Assembly (NCBI GenBank): GCA_905221605.1
Contig: CAJNDS010002690.1
Span: forward strand, 322,501-386,500
Source of the DNA: Symbiodinium natans
Lineage: Eukaryota > Sar > Dinophyceae > Suessiales > Symbiodiniaceae
DNA: 64,000 nt
Reading direction: 5' to 3'
Shown piece after piece: positions 1 through 12,000 of the stretch. The notes under the pieces were generated by a model that was not told the origin of the DNA, did not search any database, and saw only the letters and a list, made by a program, of their open reading frames with translations. How positions within the stretch are numbered: the first letter of the stretch is position 1; every line of letters begins with the position of its first letter. The position numbers were made by a program, and so were the translations under genes.

Positions 1-19
1 AAAGGTCAGCGCCACCTAG

Positions 20-69
20 CGGGCACGGGCATTGCGTCCTTCAACGACCACCTTCGCGGGGCCGTGCGG
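20..69 (+). CDS. Debranching enzyme exon D1 (first visible)
   Basis: Reads GTGIASFNDHLRGAVR, the pullulanase/limit dextrinase GIGxFNDRxRDAV segment. Acceptor AG at 18-19; donor GA at 70. Upstream exons are outside the window. Confidence 0.85.
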
Positions 70-3000
70 GACTTAGATTGAAGGCATGTTGGTGGCTTAG
101 GGAGGGCCCAGATTTTTCAAAACCCGTTAATTAAGGAACATACCCTAATTTATAAGGATCCTTATTATGAACTAGGGTATATTCCTTAGTGAAGAGGTTT
201 TGGAAGATCGGGTGGTTTAGGGTTTGGGGCAAGTTTAGGGTTCAGGGTTTAGGGGCTTAGGGTTTAGGATTTAGGGTCAAACAGGCCCCAAACTCCAAAC
301 CTCAAGCCCGAGACGTTGCGGTTTTTGGGATCTTCAGGCCTGAAGGTTGCGGCTTAGTGGATTTTTGGGGGTTCAGCTTTTGTTTCCCAGATCTTCCAAA
401 ACCCCTTAATTAAGGAACAGATCCTTATTATCTTTGTGGTGCTTTACCGTAACTTTAGATCCCCAGCCTTTTCGGGTTCATTGGGCCTTCTAAATAAGGC
501 AGCTAAAAGTGTGTTTTTTTTTACTACACTCCTAAGTGCAGCCAAGTTATGAATTTGAGTATATTCTTAAAAAAAAAAAACGAATCAAGAGGTTTTGGAA
601 GAGCTGGGTCTTGCTCGGCTTGCAGTTCTTTTGGGTTCCTAGGGCTACACGAAAAAAAAGGGGGTTTAACATTGTTTAGGGTTTGGGTTTAGGGTTTAGG
701 GCTTAGGGCTTAGGGCTTAGGGCTTAGGGCTTAGGGCTTAGGGCTTAGGGCTTAGGGCTTAGGGCTTAGGGTTTAGGGTTTAGGGTTTGGGTTTAGGACT
801 TTTTGTTTTTTACGTGGGTTTCAGGGCATAGGGTTCCTACATTATCTAGGACCGGGAGTGGGGCCCTATTTCTCTTTTTTAGGGTTGGGGTTCCCTTATA
901 ATTATAATCCCCTTAAAACCAAAAAGGGTGACCTTTTATTCCGAGGTGACTCCCGGGTCTAGTTAAATTGAGCTTACAACAAGAGGTTTCGATGAGGAGC
1001 TTGGCCGGACCTTCCAGGGCTTCTTTGTTAGTTGTGTGTTTGGGGGGGGGGGGGCTTATGAAAGCAGTGTTTCAGTGTTCCTAAACCTAAACCCTAAACC
1101 CTAAACCCTAAACCCTAAACCCTAAACCCTAAACCCTAAACCCTAAACCCTAAACCCTCTCATGGTCCCTCAGCATGGGCCCTCAAATGGGGGAGCCCTT
1201 GTACACCCCTAACATATACCCTATAAAACCCAAGAGCCCTGACCCCTTTTGAAAGAAGGTAAGGGGCCTTTTTAAGGGACCATAGAACTACCCTTTTGGG
1301 GTTTAAGGTTTAGGGTTTAAGGTTTAGGGTTTAAGGTTTAGGGTTTAGGGTTTAGGGTTTAGGGTCCAGGGTTTAGGGTTTAGGGTTTAGAGAGTCATGG
1401 GTGCAGGTCGCAAGGCATCCGCTGGCTTGTGGTCTCAGGTCGTTCGGCAAACAAAACCCAAACGCCCTCACAACCCAGACCAGCTGAGAACCCGCGATTT
1501 CAGGTTTAGGGCTTAGGGATGCTTGGAGTTTAGGGTTTAGGGTTTAGGGCTTAGGGTTTAGGGCTTAGGGCTTAGGGTTTAGGGTTTAGGGTTTGGGGCT
1601 TAGGGTTTAGGGTTTAGGGTTTAGGGTTTAGGGTTTAGGGCTTAGGGCTTATAGGGCTTAGGGTTTAGGGTTTCCCTTTTCAACCCTGAGGCCTCAAACT
1701 CACCCTCAACTCCCAAAGCCCTCCCCAACAAGGGTGTAGGGCTAGTGGGTCAGTTTTTTGGGGCAAAGGGCGGAAGAGAAAGATAGTGTGAAAGCCAAAG
1801 CGTGAAAGAATGTTTAGGGTTTAGGGTTTAGGGTTAGGGTTTAGGGTTTAGGGTTTAGGGGGATACTCAAGGAAGGCATACTGAGGAAGCCCTCATACTC
1901 CTCGACCCTCAACCGCAAAGCCCCAAAGCCTAAACCCCCTAGACCCTAAACGTGAACCTAAACCCTAAACCCTACACCCCAAACCCCAAACCCTAAACCC
2001 CTTAAACCCTAAACCCTAAACCCCCAGGATCCCTTCATCCACTGGAGGTTCTGGGTGGCAACGCCTTTGAAGATCCGAGGTTGCAGGGCTTTGCGACAGG
2101 CGCCGGGCGCTGGGTGCGAAGTGGGTGCGTGATTTCGGTTTGGGGTTTAGGGTTTGGGGTTTAGGGTTTAGGGTTTAGGGTTTAGGAGGGTTTAGGGTTC
2201 AGGGTCAGGGTTTAGGGTTTATTTGTATGAGGGTTTGAGTATTTGTCAGGGATTTACGAAGCCCTGCCAAGAGGCTTGACGGGTTTTGGAGATTTTGGCT
2301 TTGCTCCCCGAAACCCTAAACAACCCTAAACCCTAAACCCTAAACCCTAAACCCTAAACAACCCTAAACCCTAAACCCTAAACCCTAAACCCCTTGCCAG
2401 CATAGGGGGGGGGGGTGGCAAAAAAGGCTGGCAAGCCTGCCCCTGCCTGCACTCCTCTCCGCTCCGATTTACCCGCTCAATCGAAGTTGAGTTCAGGGTT
2501 AAGGGTTTAGAGTTTACAAGCCTGAGACATAAAAGCAAAAACGCAGCAACAACTAGCACAGCCCCTGCGCACATTCTGAACAAACCCTTTCTTAAACAAC
2601 AACATCAACACTTCGAAACACCTTTGAGAAGCCTCAAGCCCTAGACCCTTGACCCGAAACCCAAAGCCCTCAACCCTAGCCCTGAACCCTAAACCCTAAA
2701 CCCTGAACCCTAAACCCTGAACCCTAAACCCTGAACCCTGAACCCTAACAGCCCCTGAGCCCTGTAGTGTCCCAGACTTCAACCAGGCCTTGGGCTTCGC
2801 GAGCCAGCCGACCCGGCCCTGGCGACCAGTACCGGCGAGCCGCTTTTGCGTCGTTTGGGGTTCAGGGTGTGGGGGCTTTAGGCTCTAGGGGTTTAGGGGT
2901 TCGGGGTTTAGGGGTAAGGGTTTAGGGTGTAGGGGTTTAGGGTTTAGGTTCTAGCGCTTTATGGTCTTGGTTTTTCGGGCTTGGGGCTCTGTGGCTCTCG

Positions 3001-6000
3001 CTGGAGATCGTCGACGGAAGCGCTTGCTCGACAGTTGGACTTCGAGGGGGCACGAGAGCGCGGTGCATCGGCAACGACTGAAGAGTCCACGGCCCTTTCG
3101 CCGGGGCAAGCCTAAAACCTGGAGGTCAACCCTACACCAAAAAACCTAAACCCCGAACCCTAAACTCTAAATCCTAAACCCTAAATCCTGCAGCACAGAA
3201 AGTGCTTAGCACATTGTTCAGCCCGCATTCATGCCCCAGTCTTCGAGGGTTGAGGACTTGGTGGGATATTCCTGCCCAAGCTGAGCTATTCAGGGGTTTA
3301 GGGTTTAGGGTTTAGGGTTAAGTCATCGCGTTCGTAAGGGAGGGGGGGTTTATGGGGTGTAGGTACCTGGGGCACCTCAGATTCAGGGAAGCTTAGGGAT
3401 AGTGGGGAGTATTAGGAAACCCTGTGGTTATATGCCCCCCCCTTGAACCCCCCTATGAGGGCAAGGTCTCAAGGCCTCGCCTGGAACTTTGCCTACCTAC
3501 CGTTTAGCTTAACTCATGGGTTCCCCAACCCCCGCCCCCCTACCCCCCTCCCCCCATACTACCCCTCCTAGATTCAGAGATAAGCAGGCCGAATTAAGGG
3601 AAGCAGTATAGAGGGCCTACGATTTTTCAAGGTGCTATCAAGCTGTATGCAACCCCTAAACCCTAAACCCTAAACCCTAAAACCCTAAACCCTTAACCCT
3701 TAACCCTTAACCCTTAACCCTTAACCCTTGACCCTTAACCTTAAGCCCTGAACCCTAAGCCCTAAAGCCCTAAACCCTGAGCAAGCCGAAGTCTAGACAC
3801 ATGAGCCGTAGGCCTTCCAGCCCCGACCTCTCCTAAACCCTAAACCCTAAACCCTAAACCCTAAACCCTAAACCCTAAACCCTAATGCGTCAACTCAGAA
3901 TTCAGCTAGGAATGTTTGTCGGGCGTAGGGGTTTGGGGTTTAAGGGCTTGCAGCGTTAAGGCTTCGAGGCTATTTCCGGGCTTACGTCTCAGGCGGGGCT
4001 TTGTTTTCTGGGGCCTCTATCTCTCAAGGGTTTGTTGGCCTTTCCGGGGCCTTTAGGATTTCAGTATTTTGGCTTCCGGGCTTTAGGGAACCCCCCCCCC
4101 CCTTCCAAAAAGGAAAAAACATCTGGAAATGGAGGCCCATGGTAATTGAGCGGTTAGATGTCAGTCGATCAATGTCTAAATCAGGTTCCCTACGCCTTAA
4201 ACCTCCCTAAGCCTTCAAGCCTCAACCCGAAACCAAGCCTAAAACCACAGCTTCAGGGATTCAGTGTTTAGGGTCCTAAACCCCAAACCCTAAATCCTAA
4301 ACCCTCAGGGGCTAGCGAGCCAAGCGCTCCAGGCAAGACTTGCGCATCTCGGCCGACATCCTGCGTGTTTGCCTGGCTGCCGGCCTTCAGCAATACCGCC
4401 TGGAGCAGGAGGGGCGGAGGTTTAGGGTTTAGGGTTTAGGGTTTAGGGTTTAGGGTTTAGGGTTTAGGGTTTAGGGTTTAGGGTTTAGGGTTTAGGGTTT
4501 AGGGTTTAGGGTTTAGGGTTTGGGGCTTAAACTTTAACTCCAAACTTCAAACCCTAAGCTCGAACCTCGAGTTTAAGCCCCAAACCTGGAACCCTAAACC
4601 CCAAACCCTAAAACCTAAACCGTGCTTTCCTTTGAGGACTGCTTCGGCAAGCGGAACCTGCCGGCCAACCAGGCTGCCGACTTTGGCACTGGTCCCATTC
4701 CCAAAACTCCCCCAGATTGGGTTTGGGGTTTAGGGTTTAGGGTTTAGGGTCTGGACCCCCAAACCCCCTCAATTCGGCACCTTCTGGCGCTTAGGCTATT
4801 CGCGGCGGGCCTCCCGAGTGATAGTTGTGGAACTTGGTAGCCCAGCGGTGCATAGGGTTTAGGGTTTATAGGGTTTAGGGTTTAGGGTTTAGGGTTTGTT
4901 TAGGGTTTAGGGTTTAGGGGTGAAAGTAACCGACCCCACAAAGGGTACCCTTATCAAAATGTGGTTGCCGGGCTACCCAGGGAATCAGAGGGCCCTTGCT
5001 GTGGGGGATAGGGTTCAGGGTTCAGGGTTCAGGGTTTAGGGTTTAGGGTTTAGGGTTTAGGGTTTAGGGTTTAGGGTTCAGGGTTCAGGGTTTAGGGTTT
5101 AGGGTTCAGGGTTCAGGGTTTAGGGTTTGTAATTACCGGGTTCTTGTTGTGGAAGCTTAAGGCCAAATGGCAGAACAAGCCTACTCGGTTGCGCCTTAAG
5201 GTCCACAAGAACCCAGACTATATGGCGGTTTACGAAAATAAGGGACCCCTAATATAGACCCCAAAATAGGATTCCTTGAAAATAAAGACCCCAGCAAGGT
5301 ACCCCCAATTTCGGAAACCCCCGTGAATGAGCTTAGAAGCGGGGGCGACCCATGAGTTAGTACCCCAAACCCTAAACCCTAAACCCTAAACCCTAAACCC
5401 CTGTAGGGCTTCTTGAGTCACCTGCACGGCACGAAGCGAACTGTCAACCTGAGGGTTCAAGGCACATAGGCCCAAAGCTTAGGAAAGTCGAAGCCCAAAG
5501 CCTGAATCGCCCCAAACTCCCCTAAACCCTAAAACCTAAACCCTAAACCCTAAACCCTAAACCCTAAACCCTCTACCAACCGCCGCCCTCCAGGTGCATG
5601 GCGGGCAGGCTGCTTATGTGACCGCGCCGCAGGAGGCCACTGTTGTATGAGCTCGGCCTTCTGGGGTTTAGGCTTTAGGGTTTAGGGTTTAGGGTTTAGG
5701 GTTTAGGGTTTAGGGTTAGGGTTTAGGGTTATTGAAACTCGAAGGGTTGGGGGTTTGAAGAAACTACAATAAGGAGCCTGAAAGTTAAACTTTAGGAGGG
5801 GTTCACAAGTCAGCCAAGTATACCTACCACGGTCCTTATATTCCCTTTATGTTCCTACTATATTCTTGTGGTTCCCTTTTTGGGGGGTTTCCATTAAAGT
5901 CCCTTTACAAAACCCTCATGGGTCATAAACTTATTCAGCCCAGCCCAGTTTTAGGGTTTAGGGTTTGGGGGTGTAGGATTTGGGGTTTCGGGCTAAGCAT

Positions 6001-9000
6001 CGGAAATCCCCACAACCCGAACCCTGAACCCTATACGCTTTGCATGGACAGTGGTAGGTATACTTGGCTGACTTGTGAAACCCAACTCCTTTTCTTGCGA
6101 GCACCTGCAAGCGAATGCTAGGCCCATCGCCTCAACTCAGCAATTTTGAAGTCCAGGGTTTAGGGGTTAGGGTTTAGGGTTTGGGGTTCAGGGTTTCAGG
6201 CTTTTAGGGCCAGTGAACCCTACAATTTCAGCTTGCGAAAGCCTAAGTGGAACACGCAGGAGATAGCAATCCCGAAGGTATGCACTGATGTGCCTGGTAT
6301 GAGTGTGGCGTCGCCCTCAACCCAAAACCCTAAACCCGAAACCCTAAACCCCGAACCCTAAACTCTAAACCCTTAAACCCCTAAACCCTAAACCCTAAAC
6401 CCTAAACCCTCAGCCCTACTCCTCGCAGTGAGTGGGTGTCAGAGCTGAAGATGCAGCTACCGAGACTCAGATATGCACCCAACCCAAAACTAGGGTTTAG
6501 GGTTTAGGGGTTAGGGTTTAGGGTCTAGGGTTTAGGGTTTAGGGGTTGGAGTTGCGGGGGTTGGCGTTGAATGCCCGAATCCCTGTATGACCCCATGAAC
6601 CTGCAGGAATTAAGTTTGTAGGGTTTCGTGGGTTTCGGGTTTCATAGGACCCCAATTTCACCCCGGTTATGCTAAGCATGCTACTGAACCAGGTGGTCAA
6701 CTTCATCTGCGTCCACGCCGCTCGGCTGTTCGACTTTCTACAAGCGAGAGAAAGAAAGAAAAGACAGAGACAGAGAGCAGAGAGACGGAGACAGAGGGAA
6801 GATTAGTTTGATTGAGACTGAACATTGGACTCGAGAACAAGCTTCGCTGGGACTTCTAAAAGGGGAACATAGCTTTCCCCATTGCTCAGTACTCAAAACC
6901 TCAAACCCCAACCGCTAAACCCTAGACCCGACACCCCAAACCCCTAAACCCTTAAAAACCCTAGCCGCAGACCCCATACACCGTAAACAACTCTCTGGAA
7001 TCTTCTCCCCGTCACGTAGCCCAGAGCATCGCCCCCAGCCGTTCAGCTAGATTTCGGCTCTGTAGTCTAGGGCTTAGAGCTTAGGGCTTAGGGCTTAGGG
7101 CTGAGGGTATTGGACAGGGATATTGAGAGCTTTGGGCTTTTACAAGTATCCCTGGTTTCCTTTGGTGTCCCTGAACCCTAAACCCTAAACCCTAAACCCT
7201 AAACCCTAAACCCTAAACCCTAAACCCTAAATTAACAGGAGCCTAAACTATGTTACGAGAGTCCGAATAGGTCAGACTGAGGGTTCCCAGTAGTACCCTC
7301 ACTGGGGGGGCAGGTTGCCTAGGGTTTAGGGTTTAGGGTTTAGGGTTTAGGCTTTAGGCTTTAGGCTTTAGGGTTTAGGGTTTAGGGTTTAGGGTTAATC
7401 TATGAAAGCAGCACCTTTCTTTTTTTTTTTTTTTTTATCCTAGGTGGGCAACCTCGAGATTCGGGGCTTGATTCAGGTTCAACTTGAGGACCAGGACGCC
7501 AAGCAATGAGTCTAGTCGGTCCTTCTGGGAGAAGTGATCGGGTAAAGGGTTCAGGGCTTAGGGCCTTGGGCCCAGGGTTTATGGTTTAGGGTTCAGGGTT
7601 TAAACCCTAAACCCTAAACCCTAAACCCTAAACCCTAAACCCTAGGGTTAAGGCTTAGGGGACCAAAGCTCTATAAGGACAACGAGACCCTTTACGACAG
7701 CACCGTCTGGAAGCTGTCACCGGAGACGACAGATCCCAAGGAGCTTTGGGAGCTCTTTTTTCTTTCCCAAGAGCTGGGGAATTGTGGGTTAGGGTTTAGG
7801 GTTTAGGGTTCAAGGTTCAGGGTTCAGGGTTTAGAGGGTGTGCGCAATCATGTGTATGTATTCTGATGCAGGTCACTAGAGGGGTTTTTCTGAAGGTCTC
7901 AGAAGAGTTTCAGTGCGGGAGCTCCCGGAAAAAAACAGAACACATGCGTCGAGGAGGCGCGATCTGGAGCAAACAGAAAGTGTCTTTGTTTTTTTCTCGT
8001 TGTGCTTAATTATCACCCACATTTTTTGTCTTCTGCTCCATCCCGTCTTTTTTTTTGTTTTTATGTTTTCTCTCTCTCTCCCTCTCTCTTGTTTTGGCTT
8101 TGTCGAAAACCGAAAGGGTCACGCCTGCTATTCGACAAAGAGCGACAAGTGTCTCAAGCTTCAAACTTGTGGGGGGGGGGGGGTTGTGGGACGGAAGAGC
8201 AGAGAAGGGAGACGCCGATGGACTCGCCGTTTTAGGTTCTCACACCTTTGGGCTCTGGGATTTTGCAGAGAGTCACGCTTCTCTAAAGTATGGTCCCTGT
8301 TGGGGTCCTCATTATAAGGCGGCCCCTCTTATTTCGGGCACCCAAAAAGGGACCAGGACTTGGAGAAACTGACCAGATATGGGTTTAGGGTTTGGGGTTT
8401 GGGGTTTGGGGTTTAGGGTATACAACCTAAGGGCTTGGGTTCTAGTCGCTCAGAGCTTAGGGCTTTAGTTAAGTGTGAGGCGTATTTCCGGCAAGGGTTT
8501 GGAGCTTAGGGACTCTCTGAACAGGTAGAAGCTGCAACCCTAAACCCTAAACCCTAACCCTGAACCCTAAACCCTAAACCCTAAACCCTAAACCCTAAAC
8601 CCTGAACTTTTTTTTTGCGGCTTTTGGTTTGCGAGGGTCACCTAGTAGCCCAATTGCGAGGAGCGCATGCGCGCGAACTGGCTTTGCAGTGCAGCGCTGG
8701 CCTTCGGACACGGCGTCCCGCTCTTCCACGCAGGTGCCCGCGGGGTTGAGGGTTTAGGGTTTAGGGTTTAGGGTTTGGGGTTTAGGGTTTGGGGTTTAAG
8801 GTTTAGGGTTCAGGGTTTTCGGCAGGGCTGGGTAAATCTCTACCTGCAACTACCCTGCATCGGAAGGTATGTCCCAGAAAACTGTAGGTAAAGAGAGTTA
8901 AAAAGATTTCGTTTGGGCCACTGGGTTATGCAGCACAAAGTCTCACAACACAAGTTAACCCCTAGAAGCCCTAAACCCTAAACCCTCAATCTACAGCTAC

Positions 9001-12000
9001 TCTGAGTATGGTTGGCCCTCCATGTATTCAGGGTTTTGGCTTTAGGGTCAGTAGCCAGAACCCTGAATCCGTTTGAATCCATGGACCCCTAGATCTCAAA
9101 ACCATGCTACTTCAGCCCTACTTCCAGCTCCCCTCCCCCCCCACCCTGAACCTTAAACCCTAAACTAAAAAAGCAGCCTAAACTCCGAAAACCCCAAACC
9201 CTCAAAACCCCTGACACCCCCAAGCCGCTGACACCCCTAAACCCCGAAACCCTAAACCCTAATCCCTAAACCCCCAACCCTAAACCCTCAACCCTAAACC
9301 CTCAACCCTAAACCCTAAACCCTAAACCCTAAACCCTAAACCCTAAACCCTAAACCCTAAACCCTAAACCCTAAACCCTAAACCCTAAACCCTAAACCCT
9401 AAACCCTAAACCCTAAACCCTAAACCTAACCCACAATGAGTAGGTATAACCCATAAGACCTAAATCCCACAAGCCCAGCTTTCCGAGGTGACGAGGTGCT
9501 GAGGTCCAAGTCGATGGACCGAGACAGCGGCCGAGCTGCTTTATGTTTTTTTTGCTGCTGGTTTCGACCTTAACAGGCATAGTGTGTGTGTGTGTATATA
9601 TATATACATATGCTACATACATGTATACACATATTCATAGATATATATATATATATACACATGTATTATGTATCTAGACAGAGAGGGTTTAGGGCTTAGG
9701 GTCTTGGGTTCGGGTTCAGCGGGGTATAGAGACTGGGTTCTGCGTATTCTTCTTTTTACGAATCTCAGGGACGGTGCTACTTTGCAACGTCGCGAAGAAA
9801 GGTTTGTCCAACAACCCTAGGACACTAGGGTAAACTGGCCAAAGAAGCGCGAAGACGCCCTGCTAATTTGCCTCAATGTCCTTGATTGTCCTTCTTCTCG
9901 GGGTTTAAGGTTTTAGGGCTTAGGGTCTAAACCCTACACCCTAAACCTTAAACCCTAAACCCTAGACCCTAAGGTCAGGGTGTTCAGGATTCAAGGGTCC
10001 CGTGATTTCGCCGCCCCTTGCACTGCGCGGGACTCTTTGCATGAGTGCAGGCTACAACAGCGGCGACTGGCCCTTCGGCGATTTTAGGGGGGCAGGGTTT
10101 TGCGGTTTAGGAGCTCTCCCCCCCCCAAAAAAAAAATAACATAATAAAGCCCTACTAGGATTCCCAGTAGTGCCCTTATTCCCTTTTTGGGGGGTTTAGC
10201 TTCCCTTATAAACCCCTTAAAGCAAAAAAGGGCACCCTTCTTAATCCCAGGTTCCTGGGCAACCCAGCCTAAGACTCTCAACCGACCATAGACTGTTCAG
10301 GGTTTAGTAGGGTGGATGTGCAGTAGGGATTTCATTGGTACCAGGGCTCGGACACAGAGTAGGCCCTCGTTCCCTTTGTAGGGTTTAGGTTCCGTTTGAA
10401 GCCCCTTCAAACCAAAACGGTCGCCACATTTTTTCCTAGGCTACTAAGCCCCAAACCCCAAATCCTAAACCCTAAACCCTAAACCTGAAACCCTAAACCC
10501 TAAACTCTAAACCCTTAACTTAACCCTAAAGCCCTAAACCCTAAACCCTAAACCCTAAACCCTGTCCCCAAACCGTAAGCCTGTGGATTTGAGTATGCCC
10601 AAGGGTATCTAGAGCCAACCCAAGGGTTCGTTGTCACCTCAAGCTTCAGGCTTGAAGCCCGAAGCTGAACCAGGTTTCGGGTTTTAGGGTTTAGGGTGTA
10701 GGGCTAGGGTTTAGGGTTTAGGGCTAGGGTTTAGGGTTCAGGGTTCAGGGTTCAGGGTTCAGGGTTCAGGGTTTAGGGTTTAGGGTTCAGGGCTTTAGGT
10801 GTAGATAGGTGTAGGGTTAGGTTTTGGGGTTCACAGTTGACGGTTCACAGTTGACAAATTGCAGGGCTTCGGGTGTTGCGGTTCGAGGCCTTAAGAAATA
10901 CTTTTTCACATGCAAGGCCAAAGTATTCATAGGTACCGGGGGCAAGAAAATGATTGGTTGGGGCTTTGGGGTTCTTGGCTGGAGGTTTTCGGCCCTTTGA
11001 TTTAGGTCAAGCCTCGCCCCACACCTTACCTGGCTACACCCTTTGTTGTAAGGATCGTTGCAACCCTAAACCCAAAACCCCAAAACCCCAAAACCCCAAA
11101 CCCTAAACCCTAAACCCTAAACCCTAAACCCTACACCCTAAACCCTACACCCTAAACCCTAAACCCTAAACCCTAAACCCTAAACCCTAAACCCTAAACC
11201 CTAAACCCTAAACCCTAAACCCTAAACCCTAAACCCTAAACCCTACACAAGGTTCAACCTCCTAGACTTCACGGGCGAAGACACGGCCTTCGGAACCGGC
11301 TTGCCACCCTGGGGGAAGTCCCTTGCATGCGTTCAAGCGCCTGCTTTCTCTGGGGTTTAGGGTTTAGGGTTTAGGGTTTAGGGTTTAGGGTTTAGCGTTT
11401 AGGGTTTGGGGTTTAGGGTTTAGGGGTCAGGATGGCGGGAAGTACCGAGCCTCCACATCTTAGGCCAATGCCAAGTCAGTTCCTTCTTTGTGATTTGGGG
11501 CCCAGCATTCCTGGGACCCTCTTTACCCACAGTTTTATGGGTTATACTACCACTAATTCAGAGTAGTTACTAATAATCTGTAAGTAAATAGAGTCCCAGG
11601 TTGTCATTGTAGGCATGGGTGTTCACGTACCCTGAAAGCCCTGCAGCTTGTCCACTTTCTGTTGCGAGCTTCTTGGCTAACCCTAAACCCTAAACCCTGA
11701 ACCCGAAACGGGTTTAGGGTTTAGGGTTTAGGGTGTAGATTTAGGGCTGAGGGCTTTGGGTTTATAGGCTTCAGGGTTAACCCTAAACCCTAAACCGCAT
11801 TAAGCCGCCGAGGAACCACCCCAAGTGGGAACTCATGCCGCTGGAAAGCAGCAGGTTTTGAGATCGAGTGGGTTCCTGGAGGCTGATTTTTGGAACGGTA
11901 GGGTTTGGGGTTAAGGGTTTCGGGTTGAGGGTTTACGGGTTACGGGTTTAGGGTTTAGGGTTTAGGGTTTGTATGATTTAGGGTTTACGGTTAAGGTGCC

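Larger units (their letters stand above)
8734..9768 (+). other. Intron D10-D11
   Basis: Carries a CCCTAAA tract of about 120 bases (9,307-9,426), GT/TATA microsatellites (9,584-9,660) and degenerate telomere-like blocks. Confidence 0.75.
10070..11251 (+). other. Intron D12-D13
   Basis: Family-H inverted element (10,161-10,263) with a diverged relative beside it (about 10,328-10,447), mixed TTCAGGG/TTTAGGG blocks (10,685-10,800) and a CCCTAAA tract of about 145 bases (11,098-11,246). Confidence 0.7.

Noticed and set aside
6693-6740. Reading D8 without a splice as VNFICVHAARLFDFL (broken catalytic Asp)
   Set aside because: D9 at 7,678 starts DNETLYD with a good AG acceptor, restoring the motif exactly.
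7913-8372. Three overlapping + frames of 77-134 codons
   Set aside because: Pyrimidine-rich stretch and a G13 run inside the intron between strong exons D9 and D10; no domain.
9307-11246. CRISPR-like or chromosome-end reading of the regular CCCTAAA arrays
   Set aside because: Units are contiguous 7-mers without spacers, lie in both orientations throughout 46 kb, and are interrupted by exons. This is neither a CRISPR array nor a terminal telomere.
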